NCBI GenBank assembly: GCA_037893245.1
Contig: JBAIAA010000117.1
Location: forward strand, 1,984,001 to 2,048,000
Origin: Crossaster papposus
Taxonomy: Eukaryota; Echinodermata; Asteroidea; Velatida; Solasteridae
Length of the DNA: 64,000 bases
Direction: 5' to 3'
The position numbers and the translations under genes are program-made. Position 1 is the stretch's first letter; each line of letters begins with the position of its first letter. The notes under the pieces were generated by a model. It had not been told where the DNA came from, did no database searches, and saw only the letters and a program-made list of their open reading frames with translations. Shown in pieces: positions 31,093 to 41,293 of this stretch.

Positions 31093-31849
31093 TCACTGAC
31101 GTGAATAAACTTGAATAGGCGGCTATGAGTGAATACGTTCATTATTTACGCACAACCCCTCATTGATTTAACCCTATTTTTGTTTTTGTTTTTTTGTACA
31201 TTTTGTTCTTCTTTTATATTTTACGGAAATCCGCGTTTGTTTGTTTTTGTTTGATTATTATTATTTTATTTTATATAATTTAGTGAAATAAATTATACTG
31301 AAGCGACTAACGTTAGACTACGAATTAAATAATTATATGTAAACGGACATAAGAACTAATAAACACACTAAAGCATTTCTGATTTTGTTTTCACCAATAA
31401 TGTTATTTATTTCTTCAACTTAGATACACCGATGCTAACGACGTATTCCTTACATTTTGAACTATTATGATAAATATTATTAAACAAGAAACTATTATTT
31501 CGGACACAGTAAGCATTTTAGACCATTGGTTTCATTCTACAACAATCTTGGGTTTGCATTTTGTATATATTGTAAATATCATTCTATAAGATCGACTGTG
31601 TATTGAACCAGTTCGGTAGTGTTATCAAATAACATCGAATAGAACGAAATCTCAATATCTGATTGATCAATCTTCCACTCATTCAAAACGTCTGCGATCA
31701 TTACATTTATCTCAATGTTCAAGTCCATTCCTTCACCAAAAAAACAAACCAGCGCCTAAAAGGGCAGCCACTGCGTAAAATATAGGCAGCACTTTGCCCG
31801 TATCAAGTAACTGCATGGCTTCCTCCAGGTATACCCCAGTCACAATTGG

Positions 31850-32255
31850 CTTGCGATGGGTTTGCGATTAGTTTGCGGCGGATTTATAGGCATTTTCGGC
31901 CGGGGCCCCACAGGACTCCTTGCGGCTGCCGGGTCATTTTTTGGCATCGGGCGGGCATCGAGTTACTTTTAACTCGGACTTAAAACCTGGTGCGGCGTTT
32001 CGCATCGCAAACTGATCGCCAATAAATCGGTCGATGCCTAGCCGATGTCCGGCAGGGCGGGCGGGCGCCGAGCAAAATTTTGGACAACCCAGACAATCAA
32101 TATATCGGCCAGGCGCCGCCCACACGCCGGCCGGGTCCCGCCAGGCGTCCGGCCGACTTGGCGGTGCCTGGCCAGAAATCAGCCGGGGGCCGGACGGCGC
32201 CCTGCCGGCGCCCAGCCTGGAATCGGTCATGCATCGGCCGGGGCTCGCAGGGTAA
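31850..32255. other. GC-rich islet inside the AT-rich right part of the Polinton
   Basis: About 400 bases are strikingly rich in GGC/CCG (for example GCCGGCCGGGTCCCGCCAGG) between AT-rich flanks. Overlapping frames on both strands are open for 60-98 codons, which follows from base composition. Probably an inserted short repeat; no terminal repeats or target duplication could be made out. Confidence 0.5.
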
Positions 32256-32405
32256 ATACACTGATTTGTAGAATCTTTCGATGTGTAGTAAAAAATGAAA
32301 TAAAAAATAAATTTTAAAAGAAAATAGTAAAATAAAATAAACTAATAACAAAAATACTAATAAAATAAAGTAAGGCGCGTTACGATGTAGAGTGTCAATA
32401 TAAAG

Positions 32406-33053
32406 TTAGACCCTGTCTATGGCCTCGTTGATGGCTTTGCAATGGTCGGACAAATTCATCCATTCCTCAGTCGTCAGGTTCAGCCCCTTCTTTCCTGCCA
32501 GTAGTTTAGTTTTGTCTTCGTTGAAATAATGTTCTCTGATATTAACGTAGACTCGCCCCTTGAAACGTTTGACAGTAACGTAACGCTCACCTCCGATGTT
32601 GAATCTAACAGCGTTCCTGTCGTTCTCTGCTTGTTCGGGATCTGGGCAACTTTTCCCTTCTTGGCGACTTTTCCCTTCACGAACGGAGGTTTGGAGAAGT
32701 CCGCTGTTCCAGACAGCTCTGCCATGGCAGCCGCAAGCAAGTCCGGTGCGGGCCCCGAGTCGGTCTGACTCTCCTCCTTCTGCGTTGCGATGCACGGTAT
32801 GGACCACACGCTCTCTCTGGTGAAAAATGTTGTAATAGTACGATCTCTTCTCATTTACACTATAAGCTTCGCGCCAACCTCTCTTAACTTGGATGTGAGT
32901 CAACTTCTTCACACACTCAAACGGCCCCTTGTCCGAACCGATGGTTGGGGAAGAAGGAGGTACGCTCGGTCCTGGCTCCATCTTTTGTTTTGCGTGATTG
33001 TCGTTTCCTTGGAGAGTTTGTAATACCTTCAGTGGCTGGCATACAAATGACAA
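32406..33053 (-). CDS. Polinton PC4-like single-strand DNA-binding protein (fossil)
   Basis: 215 codons open. The C-terminal 70 residues read VRFNIGGERYVTVKRFKGRV, YVNIREHYFNEDK, then KKGLNLTTEEWMNL and CKAINEAIDRV. This is the pattern of the transcriptional coactivator PC4/p15 domain, a small beta-sheet plus helix fold that binds single-stranded DNA as a dimer. The N-terminal part is less conserved. In an element with its own protein-primed polymerase such a protein would suit protection of displaced single strands. It is the rightmost gene, nearest the right terminal repeat. Domain call from motif recognition; role inferred. Confidence 0.68.
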   Translation of the reverse strand: MSFVCQPLKVLQTLQGNDNHAKQKMEPGPSVPPSSPTIGSDKGPFECVKKLTHIQVKRGWREAYSVNEKRSYYYNIFHQRERVVHTVHRNAEGGESDRLGARTGLACGCHGRAVWNSGLLQTSVREGKSRQEGKSCPDPEQAENDRNAVRFNIGGERYVTVKRFKGRVYVNIREHYFNEDKTKLLAGKKGLNLTTEEWMNLSDHCKAINEAIDRV

Positions 33054-33402
33054 CCTGAATTTTAAACTCTCCTACTTTTATACTCTCTCCGACCTCTTAC
33101 ACCCAAGACAATCATTCCTGTTTTTCAATCAACCAATCACAACGCAACACACGTTTCAGGTTTTAACTTGTACAGAGCACTAGACAAGGTAATCTCCAAG
33201 CTTGTCCGAGCTTGTCTGTGACGTCACACATATGTCATCTTCTACAGCGTCGATTGATGTATAACTTGCCCGAGTCCCCCTCACGGTGATCTCACACTCT
33301 AATTATATATTTTCAATTTGAATTTACCAATCACCATTCTAGGTTTTATGAAACTTAACCAATCAAAATCGAGCGTATTATTTAACTTAACCAACCAGTT
33401 TT

Positions 33403-33701
33403 AAGCTTTTCTTTCAATTTAACCCATTAACGTTTTATTTCACTACGTATTCACGCATGCGCACACGCACACAACACCACTTCGCCCCACACAAAAGAAA
33501 GACACTTCCGGCACCACTCCTACAGGCACCGGAAGCACCACGTACGCGACGCCACACATGCACCGGCGGAGGGAGGTGTAACACCGGAACCTCCGGCACC
33601 TCCCGCACCTCCGGCCCCTTTGGCACCTCCGGCACCTCCACCACACCCTCCACTGGTGTTGCACCTCCAAACGGGGTCGAAACGGCCCCACCTATACTAC
33701 T
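33403..33701 (-). repeat. Polinton right terminal inverted repeat
   Basis: Mirror of 13920-14208, ending CCTATACTACT next to the duplication ATCGGC. Differences from the left copy are a few substitutions and copy-number changes in the GGTGCC-type repeat. The stretch 33060-33402 between the PC4-like gene and this repeat holds no gene. Confidence 0.92.
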
Positions 33702-34382
33702 ATCGGCATTAACCCAGGCATGCTGGTCTGTGCGTTATCGCCACATTGTATGGTCCAAGCATGGTCCAACGCTGTGGGGAGAGGGCATGTTTACGGCTGC
33801 AGAACCAACCTTCAAAGTGATCGCAATATCGTAATTTAAACAGGGACAAGTGTCTTATATCCTCAATAACTCCGTAGATTGTTTTCTTGGCAAAATTCAG
33901 CCGGCAAGGCATTTAATTATCATAGTTCCGCGTTTTACCGAGCCACGGTTTTCAGATCAGCTGGATTAGATGCGTGCGATATAATGTAGGGCCGAGTTCG
34001 ACACGTTTCAATAGAGTCGCGGCCTTCTCCAGTCACCGCGGTTGAAAACTAAAAACTATAAGCAGCTAAACACAACTAGTTTTGACCATAACATTGTCAA
34101 CATTCAAGAAAATACCCAGCAAAACGAGCTAAAATAACTGCGACCCTCACCAATCAAGCAAGACAGTTCAAATCTTCATGTGTAATCCCTACAAGCCTTC
34201 GTAAAAATCACTCAACTTTCTCCGATACAATAATCAGCGATGGCGGTGTTCGTAAACACTTGCGAGCTAGCTATGACCTTTCACCGCTAGCTCAAATTAT
34301 GCAGTTTCTACGCAACGATCGACCAATAAGAAAACGACTATAAAGGTCAGCTTAACCTATTAGTATAATGAGCACCGCCCCC

Positions 34383-34523
34383 AAAACCTAATGATCCAAG
34401 GCGTTCAAGTATCTTCAGTTACTTTGCATATTAATAGTGGCCGCGTGAAGTCGTTGTTTGAGCTCTGATTACCGCTGCGCTGTACGTACGGACGGGTAAC
34501 GATGAACGCCTTGACCAAGGCTA
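34383..34523 (-). repeat. Right terminal inverted repeat of the 9-bp-TSD transposon
   Basis: Carries AATGATCCAAGGCG, then ACTTTGCATATTAATAGTGG and the terminal CGCCTTGACCAAGGCTA, all in inverted order relative to 13279-13475. It is about 90% like the right half of the MITE at 979-1255 by eye. The stretch 33708-34382 upstream is non-coding sequence of the same transposon. Confidence 0.75.
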
Positions 34524-34532
34524 TGATTCAGA

Positions 34533-35090
34533 CTGATCACATCTCTCAATGTCATATTGATTAACCTGTTACGATGTTGAAACAATGTGTAGCATAAGAC
34601 AAAAGCATAATTGGTGACTAATCCTAAATGGGTTTTAATTGCGTTGCACTGTGGTGTCATTTGTCTTCTCTTAAAAAACAACCAAAAAGAACAAATGATT
34701 TTGTATTGACATGCTTTTGTGGTTTCATTTGATAACTACATGTATTTAAGTTACAGCTATAACAAGGAGCTTATTTTAAAGAATAATTATAGTTCTATTG
34801 TCATTCATTTGGCTTCAACAGATTTTATATAGGTAGTTTGCTTTAATATTAAAGAGTAAAGCAGTACCAAAATAAACGGGTTTGTCCTTAACAGTTTTTG
34901 ACCGAACTTAATTATGAAATTATCACCCCGCCCCATAATCACAAATTGCCATTACTAAACCTAGCATGTTTATTAGGCATGGACTCATATGTAAAATAGC
35001 TCTAATTGTTCCTTCCTTATGTACTGTATGAATGGCAAACCCCACATCTTCATTTACCGTTTAAAAGTTAGGATTTTCTCTATCGTATGG
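34533..35090. other. Unassigned AT-rich spacer
   Basis: The first ten codons continue the ORF interrupted at 13269 and reach a stop. Beyond that, nothing recognisable is seen up to the interspersed repeat at 35095. Confidence 0.5.
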
Positions 35091-35094
35091 TATG

Positions 35095-35545
35095 TCTGGG
35101 TCAAATCGATTTCACAGCATTAAACCGATGTCTGAATCGGAATCCTTGTGGTCGACTTAACCGAAAAAGTGTCTTCAGACATGATTGTAGGTGCTTTGGT
35201 TCAAAAGTAAATTTTTCAAGATGGCGCCGGCGGCCATCTTAGATTTCTAGGTCAAGTTGATGTCATATTGTCAAACCGATGTCGGAATCGGAATCCTCGA
35301 GGTTCACTTACCCGAAAAAAGTGTTTTCAGACATGATTCTAGGTGCTCTGGTTCAAAAGTAAATTTCCAAGATGGCGCCGGTGGCCATCTTGGATTTGGC
35401 CCTCTAGCGAAAAATGCCGGGATTTTTGGGAGGGACCGGGGGGCTAATTTCTTTATAAATAGTCCATAGAAGTCAAATCCATCGTCAAACCTTCCTAGCC
35501 AGAGAATGGTCACGGAACTTATGTTTTGGACCCAACTATGGTACG
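35095..35545. repeat. Interspersed repeat with YY1-like palindromes, copy 2
   Basis: Inverted relative to 5128-5435. Here the central part is present twice with a 152-bp period (ATGATTSTAGGTGCTYTGGT at 35181 and 35333). Each unit ends in a palindrome of the form AAGATGGCGCCGG-GGCCATCTT (35219-35242 and 35370-35393). The extension 35560-35720 resembles 4010-4275 in inverted orientation. Confidence 0.75.
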
Positions 35546-35709
35546 GTGGATTTCTGCCAAAACCCTTACCTTAACATGTAAGATTAGACATTATCCCTCT
35601 GTTGGTCAATTTTAGTGAAATATTTTTCCATAATTTTAGTTCAAACAAAGGGATTTTGTGTGGTGGCAGATTAGTGTTTACGGTTTAACAATTTAAAACT
35701 GGTTTTCAT

Positions 35710-36480
35710 TTCAGAATTTCGCTATCGAGCCACGGTACTGAGGCACCCCGAATGCGTTGTGTTTTGACTGGCGCATGGAAGTTAATAATACTCATAAATA
35801 TGGAGTACCATATACACCACGCATTATCCACATCATAACAACCAAAAACATCTTGCCATGGAGATTTGCATTACGGAGATCGTCCGTGAATGCATCGCTG
35901 TCTATATTTTTTAGACATCGAAAATTTATTGAACGACCTTTCCTTATTGGTGTTTTCCAACTGTGTAGCCCATAAACAAGATAATAATCACTGATTAGGA
36001 CTGGTAAAACACCACAGTTTTATTAGCTCCGGGTTGGAACTAAAAATGAGATCGATGGTAGTTTGAGTGTATTCAGTGACACGTGTTGGGTCATGTATGA
36101 GTTGCGCCATTTGGAACAAATAATTTGATTTGATTGTATACTATCGTGTTCCTCTGAAACATCATATTATTTAAAGTCCCCAGTTGTAATAATTTCTTTA
36201 CATTCATGAGGCCTTATTAAGGATATCAATCAGTTTCCCCACAAATTCGACAGAGCTTGAAGGAGGCCTGTAAATAGAACTAATAAGAACAGGCTGTCTT
36301 TGTTTACGCTTAATTTCAACCCATATACCAAACCCAATTGTATGCCACGAAGAGACATTCCCATCCCCAGCCTATTGAAATTCCAAAGTAATGGTCGGCC
36401 ACATGTTCATGTTGGCCCGCTTGCTACAATGTAATACAATTTGTAGGTCAGCTGTCAATCATTGTCTGGATTTCTTGCCC
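35710..36480 (-). mobile_element. LINE fossil, endonuclease and linker region (CR1/Jockey-like)
   Basis: Read on the minus strand from about 36350, shifting frames give WHTIGFGIWVEIKRKQRQPV, LISSIYRPPSSSVEFVGKLI, then KEIITTGDF, MAQLIHDPTRVTEYTQTTID with LIFSSNPELIK, and near the end INFHAPVKTQRIRGASVPWL. These are the YRPPSS, GDFN, TRVT-TTIDLIF and HAPxKxxR-PW landmarks between the endonuclease core and the reverse transcriptase in CR1/Jockey-type LINEs. Several frame breaks; no reverse transcriptase follows. A fragment of an old insertion. Confidence 0.7.
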
Positions 36481-36890
36481 CTACTTGGAATATAATCGTA
36501 TTATCATTTACCCCTGAAAACTGTTTTGAAATTTTTAGGAGTTTATTCAAATAATTCTTTAAGTACCCTTTCTCTTTTTGTCTATAAAAACAAGGCAAAT
36601 TACATAATTAACCTTAGGATTTTTTTTTTAGGACTAGGGTTCAGGCTCAGGTTTTTTTTAACACCTTTTTATTTGTACATCTTAATACATTTTGTAAATC
36701 AGTACGGCAAACTTTGGTAGAAGTACTTACCCAATTTAATTACCATTGGTTGGTCTAAGAGATAAATATAAATTCGGTCGAGGAATACACCGACCAACGC
36801 CTTTTAAATAAATGCTGTATCTGTCAGGCAAGGGTTAGTGTAAGTACAATTACAACGCCAATCACTTTAAATCGTTTGTTTACTTTATTC
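36481..36890. other. Unassigned AT-rich spacer
   Basis: No gene or clear repeat is seen in this stretch. Confidence 0.4.
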
Positions 36891-36892
36891 TG

Positions 36893-37270
36893 CCATCTGC
36901 GGCGCATAGGGGGGAAGATCATTTCCTGGCTACGAAAAACTTTTAAAAAACACACACAATGGGCCAACTTTCTTGCTTCTGGAGACGCATCAAAGATAGT
37001 CAAAACAAAACGAAAAACCAAAATATAAACCGCAGGATGGAGTTTTGGGATCGTCGGTAATTCACTTTGAACAGATGCGGCGCATCAGAGAAAATGATTT
37101 CCTGGCTAGTGGCTACAAGAAGCTTTATTACAAACACAAACAATGGGTTGATACTATCGTGTTTTGTCACTTTCGTGCTTCTGGAGACGCATCAAAGATA
37201 GTCTAAATAAAACGAAAAACCAAAATATAAACCGCAGGATGGAGTTTTGGGATCGTCGGTAATTTACTCG
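36893..37270. repeat. Tandem pair of about 190 bp
   Basis: Two adjacent copies share GCGGCGCAT near their start, TCCTGGCTA, then GCTTCTGGAGACGCATCAAA and ACCAAAATATAAACCGCAGG with GGGATCGTCGGTAATT at their end (37062 and 37263). The copies differ by indels. No coding capacity. Confidence 0.75.
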
Positions 37271-37414
37271 GAAATTTGTAAATCTTCTGTTAGAGATATC
37301 TGAATGCATGTACTTTTTTTTTTTACACTTTTTTTGTCTCTGACGTTGCGTCAAAATTTATAAATTCGGTACTATAAGCTGGTTGCTCGTTCCTCGTTTG
37401 AAAGTTGAACCACC

Positions 37415-37434
37415 GGGGGGGGGGGGGGGGGGGG
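37415..37434 (+). repeat. G20 tract
   Basis: An uninterrupted run of 20 G directly upstream of the PHD-finger remnant. Other tracts of this kind are C21 at 576-596, C17 at 40277-40293, G17 at 43034-43050, G22 at 52824-52845 and G19 at 63251-63269. Confidence 0.9.
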
Positions 37435-37446
37435 CGGAGACTCGTT

Positions 37447-37785
37447 TCATGCGCCTCTTGGGCACCGGTGGCCCTGCACACGATGTCAACGAAAATGTAG
37501 CAGTGAAACAATCCAGTGTGGCGATTGTAAACAATGGACGCATAAAGAATGTGCTGGAATTGCGTCTCTTGTACCATGGGCCTCTGCTGGAGGTTTTACC
37601 TGCCGGGACTGTGCAACCAATGACAACGGTTCCTACAACATAGATGCTGCATTCGAAAGGTATGGTAATATTATTGGAGCAACAGCTTTGACCCGCAAGG
37701 ACCACTCTTTGGTCATCAGACTGATAGGCTTTGGCCCTAAAAGCCAAGGCAAAAATTGTAATACAAATGTACAACTTCTATAGCC
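37447..37785 (+). pseudogene. PHD-finger fragment
   Basis: A plus-strand frame without start codon reads HAPLGHRWPCTRCQRKCSSE, TIQCGDCKQWTHKECAGIAS, then GGFTCRDCATNDNGSYNIDA and ends at a stop near 37783. The spacing of cysteines and the histidine (C-x2-C, C-x2-C, W-x-H-x2-C, C-x2-C) is that of a C4HC3 PHD zinc finger, which binds histone tails. No exon with a start was identified and the flanks are a G20 tract and a fold-back repeat. It may be an exon of a mobile-element or host gene, possibly related to the OTU region at 43.4 kb. No splice site was secured. Confidence 0.55.
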
Positions 37786-37976
37786 ACACACGTCAAGGGT
37801 CTGAATTTTGGTATCCACAAAAAAAGGCGAATGGATCCCTCTTCTCAAACTGAAACTTACCGTTGTGTGCCTGGCAAAATGGCATATATGCGTATGCCCT
37901 TATGCGCAAACGCGTTATCACCAAAACGTTCCCAACAAAAGGACATATGCAATAAAGCTGCATATAATTTAATTAG

Positions 37977-38340
37977 GTAATAAAAGTGCGAGGACCCGAT
38001 TATTACTGCGTGATAATGACCGGGTTGGGGATGACCGCTGGAAATGGATCGAGCCGAAAGCGAGGTCCATTACCAGCGGTCATCCCCCAACCCGGTCACT
38101 ATCACGCAGTAATAACCGGGTCATCACACTGTTATTACCTTTAATAAATACCTTTTAAACGAGAACAAAAGGTGAAAATGTTCCAAATTTCGTGACTTTT
38201 CTCGTTTAAAAGGTATTTTAAATGGTAATGGTATATAATGTACTAATAGACCTCGCCTTCGGCTCGATCCATTACCAGCGGTCATACCCCAACCCGGTCA
38301 TTATCACGCAGTAATAACCGGGTCCTCGCACTGTTATTAC
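37977..38340. mobile_element. Fold-back MITE, compound
   Basis: Starts GTAATAAAAGTGCGAGGACC and ends with GGTCCTCGCACTGTTATTAC. An arm of about 85 bases containing ATTACTGCGTGATAATGACC and GATGACCGCTGG occurs once forward (37977 on) and twice in reverse (to about 38142 and to 38340). Between the reverse arms is a second small palindrome around CTTTTAAACGAGAA (38150-38215). A decayed partial copy lies at 43225-43312. No target duplication could be fixed. Confidence 0.75.
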
Positions 38341-38568
38341 ATAAATCAGTGATGCGTTCACACGCTCCTCACGCGCTGGCATACGTTATGAACCCGTTAT
38401 CAACGCTTTATGGACACGCTGAAACCACGGTTCCACTTGACTTTTTGTGTGAAAGTTCAGCGTTTAGTTTGTCAGCGTATCAAATTGTTTGTATCAACGT
38501 TGTATTGTACCTCATTCGTTCTTCCACGCAAGCAAGGCACACATCCACCCCTACGTGTACGCACGTAG
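38341..38568. other. Spacer between MITEs
   Basis: No feature is seen except low-scoring open frames. Confidence 0.35.
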
Positions 38569-39220
38569 ACCCGATTTCACTAAACTCTTCGTAACTTACG
38601 AGGCATCGCAGCACTGCGACGCGTAGTATCTCTACGACGCGTCGCAGCTGCGACGCGTCGTAATATTCATTTCACGAAACACATCATACGTGCGACGCGT
38701 CGAAGGTGTATTTATAGCACAAAACATCGACTGTTGTATGTACCTATTCAACGCACAGTAAATAGCCGTCTGGTACTCAGCAAAGAGTCGTCGAATCTCT
38801 TCTCGGAATTCGGAAAGCTTCAAAAATGTAAATCAAAATGGCTGACGTCTGATGCATTTTTAACGAAAAACAAGCTTGCTGTGGACCTCTAGCAAACTTG
38901 AAATTTCAAGTGCACTATTCGAGGTGTATTCATGACTACGATAAATGTTTCATTTACAACTTCCCCCACATTGTCCGAGTATTCTAGTCTCGTTTATTTC
39001 TTTTCTGTAAAACTGGCTATTGAAAGACGCATCTTATTTTACGACGACCCAAATACACTTCGTAACTTACGACGTGTTACTTGCCGTTGTCATGGTATTT
39101 GCGACGCATTGAACGCATCGTAACTTTAGTGAAATGGATCGTACGACGCGTCGCGAGATGCGACGCGTTACTCTTGGTAACTCGAGTTGCGAGGCGTCGC
39201 AAAGTGTAGTTAAATCGGGT
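38569..39220. mobile_element. MITE rich in the palindrome CGACGCGTCG
   Basis: Bounded by ACCCGATTTCACTAAA on the left and TAGTTAAATCGGGT on the right. The word GCGACGCGTCG or close variants occurs many times (38617-38712, 39143-39170), along with CTTCGTAACTTACGA at 38588 and 39058. The element consists mostly of short self-complementary words. Its terminal CGATTTCAC motif is shared with the MITE at 60660-61270, suggesting related families. Confidence 0.65.
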
Positions 39221-39282
39221 GCTGCTGCTCACGCACGAGGCACGCTGATCGCTCTGTCGATGTCGTTTCAGTCAGTTTGTAC

Positions 39283-39749
39283 CATAGAGCTATATTAAAT
39301 TACTATAGCGCTAACTTTTCATTCTTACGCGCGGAGATACTTTGAATTCATTCTGCACGTAGACATTTTGAATTCATGTGCGTGTTGTAGAACATAATAC
39401 AAATAGATGGATTTAATTTAAAAGTGTACTCTAAATGCAACGCGCGTGCAAGTAGAACAGACGCAAACAACTTTACGCGCGTCATGTCAGTTAATAAAAG
39501 TCATGGCAAAATCCACTGCAGCGCGCGGATACGCACGCGCATTTGCGATGTTCGGCGCTCATTTGCTGATCTTGCGTTTTGGTTTTGGGCGTATTTGCTT
39601 CGGTAACGCACTGTAAATTACAAACGCAGATATGCGAATAGCCGTACAAAAGCAGTACAAAATGTTGAGGTTCCCATAGGTTTGTGCGCCCAGCTCGCAT
39701 CACTTATGTACATCGAGCCATCTCTCTAGTAATTCAATATAGCTCTATG
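39283..39749. mobile_element. MITE with 26-bp terminal inverted repeats
   Basis: Starts CATAGAGCTATATTAAATTA and ends with the imperfect inverse TAATTCAATATAGCTCTATG. The interior is rich in GCGCGC-type words and carries no gene. The flanks TTTGTAC (39277 and about 39752) may be part of a target duplication but do not abut both ends. Confidence 0.65.
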
Positions 39750-41293
39750 ATTTTGTACACAAGCTTCATACATATACCGTGCGCGTGTTGTGTTCCCATC
39801 CCAGCCGTCGATTACTGCCATTTTCGTTCGAAAATAACACGATAAAACGCATGGGGTTCACAGACCGAATTGTAAAACAATTCAGTATATCACTGCTACA
39901 TCCTTTTTTAACGTATCCATGAAAAAAATTAGTGGGTTCGAAGCAGAATTTTCCACAATTTATCGATTATTATTGCCCTTTTTAGGGGAGGTATTTAATT
40001 TTTGTAACGTCGTTTGGGTTGTTCCTTAGTATTTGTGCACAATCTCCACGTGCATCAACGGTACGTCAACGTTAATTTTGTTCGACTGCTTTTTAAATTT
40101 TCAATACAATTTTTGTCATTTGATGATACAATTTAAGGTAAATAACAACCTTTTTTTCAACAACAACAGACAAGATGTTAAGATTGAATGCCAAAAACTC
40201 TTGATTTTTTGCGTGATAAAATAATTCCCCCCTATTTTGAGTACCACAGCGTTTCGCAATCGCAGCCTCGAAAAGGCCCCCCCCCCCCCCCCCTCCGGCT
40301 GCAATTATTAAACAAGTTATCCAATACATGAAATTAACGTCCACCCCTGATAAAATGACAATTTCTGCCACTATACTTAATGTTATTGGCGTTTACGTAG
40401 CTTTTCAGTCTTTTATGTTTCTTATTCTGTATAATATAATAGCAAAGCTTTATTTCACGTTCTGTTCGTTAATTTCGACAATTTTTCCGATTAATTTTAA
40501 CTTTTACGTGGGAGGATGAACATTTGTGATAACACCTCAGATGTCCAAGCGAATGGACCAATAGAAATGCGCGTTGCGGTCGAAGTTGGTTTGCATGCCT
40601 TTGGCTGTTTTCGGAACCCAAGCTTTGTGTCTTTGTGTCTAGCCGCTCGTTGGTATCAGAGGTGGCTCCGTTAACCAACGTATGATACTCGGACTACCTG
40701 GCATCGAGGTTCCATAAATAATCCCGCGCCTGGTGGACATGTGGTCATTGAATTGGCAGTAATGTCCCCTCCTTTGCCAATTACCTCTTTATTGCAGTAT
40801 ATCTGGATGAATGTTTATGTTGTTAATTACCTTGTGTAAGAATGTTAGTTGGTTGGTTTGTCCATGGTTTGTCCAACCCAAGCTAGGACATTGTCCAAAA
40901 GTTCTCATTTGTTTGGCAAAAGTTTTGCTATTTATATTTATATTCTCGCATGTTTCATTTTTGGGTGTGGCCCACAATCATATATAAACTTGTATACATT
41001 ATATTTTTAAAATATATTTATAATCTTCATAATTCTCCAATTTTTCTCCATATAATCTTGAAAACCTTTGCTAAAAAATATCAGATGAAAGAGGCCAGGA
41101 ATCGCCTCAGATTGCACCACAACAGATATAGAATCCAAAATTGTCCCTAAATTTCGTGACTTTTCTTTCGGCGATATTTTCAGCGTTTTGTGTTCATGTT
41201 TAGGGGCCATGTTTTAGCTTATGCATGGTACCCTGCCTCTTCAATATGTGTTGTTATTATAACTGTTTTCCGGTGTTTTCCGGTATATCGTAA
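39750..41293. other. AT-rich DNA with no recognised gene
   Basis: Apart from a C17 tract at 40277-40293 nothing identifiable is seen. Open frames are short and of ordinary chance length. Confidence 0.5.

Larger units (their letters stand above)
13920..33701. mobile_element. Polinton/Maverick element (fossil)
   Basis: The element starts AGTAGTATAGG and ends with its inverse CCTATACTACT, as expected for the 5'-AG termini known for Polintons. It has inverted terminal repeats of about 290-300 bases and the exact 6-bp target duplication ATCGGC (13914-13919 and 33702-33707). Length 19.8 kb, or about 16.3 kb without the internal tandem duplication, fits the family. All recognised genes are on the minus strand: protease, capsid, minor virion protein, penton-like protein, integrase, coiled-coil protein, small basic protein, ATPase, DNA polymerase B, PC4-like protein. 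It inserted into the 9-bp-TSD transposon. The two terminal repeats look more than 95% alike by eye, so the copy seems young. It is nearly whole in gene content, but the polymerase and one or two other parts are broken, a handful of breaks in all. Confidence 0.95.
13279..34523. mobile_element. DNA transposon with 9-bp target duplication, split by a Polinton
   Basis: Both ends start TAGCCTTGGTCAAGGCG in inverted orientation and the pair is flanked by TGATTCAGA (13270-13278 and 34524-34532). The inverted terminal regions extend about 140-200 bases (to about 13475 and from about 34383), include the shared block CGCCTTGGATCATT, and match the fold-back MITE at 979-1255. Without the Polinton the element is about 1.45 kb. 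The left arm holds the start of a RecQ-like helicase gene (13637 on). The right arm (33708-34382) shows no clear coding. It is therefore an internally deleted copy of a larger element, or an element that captured a host exon. A 9-bp duplication suggests a Mutator-like or Merlin-like transposase, none of which is present here. Confidence 0.8.

Noticed and set aside
31934-32351. Overlapping frames on both strands in the GC-rich islet
   Set aside because: High GC lowers stop frequency; peptides are composition-biased without domain features.
33709-33912. Minus-strand frame right of the Polinton
   Set aside because: No resemblance to a transposase or helicase and no partner exon; treated as non-coding transposon sequence.
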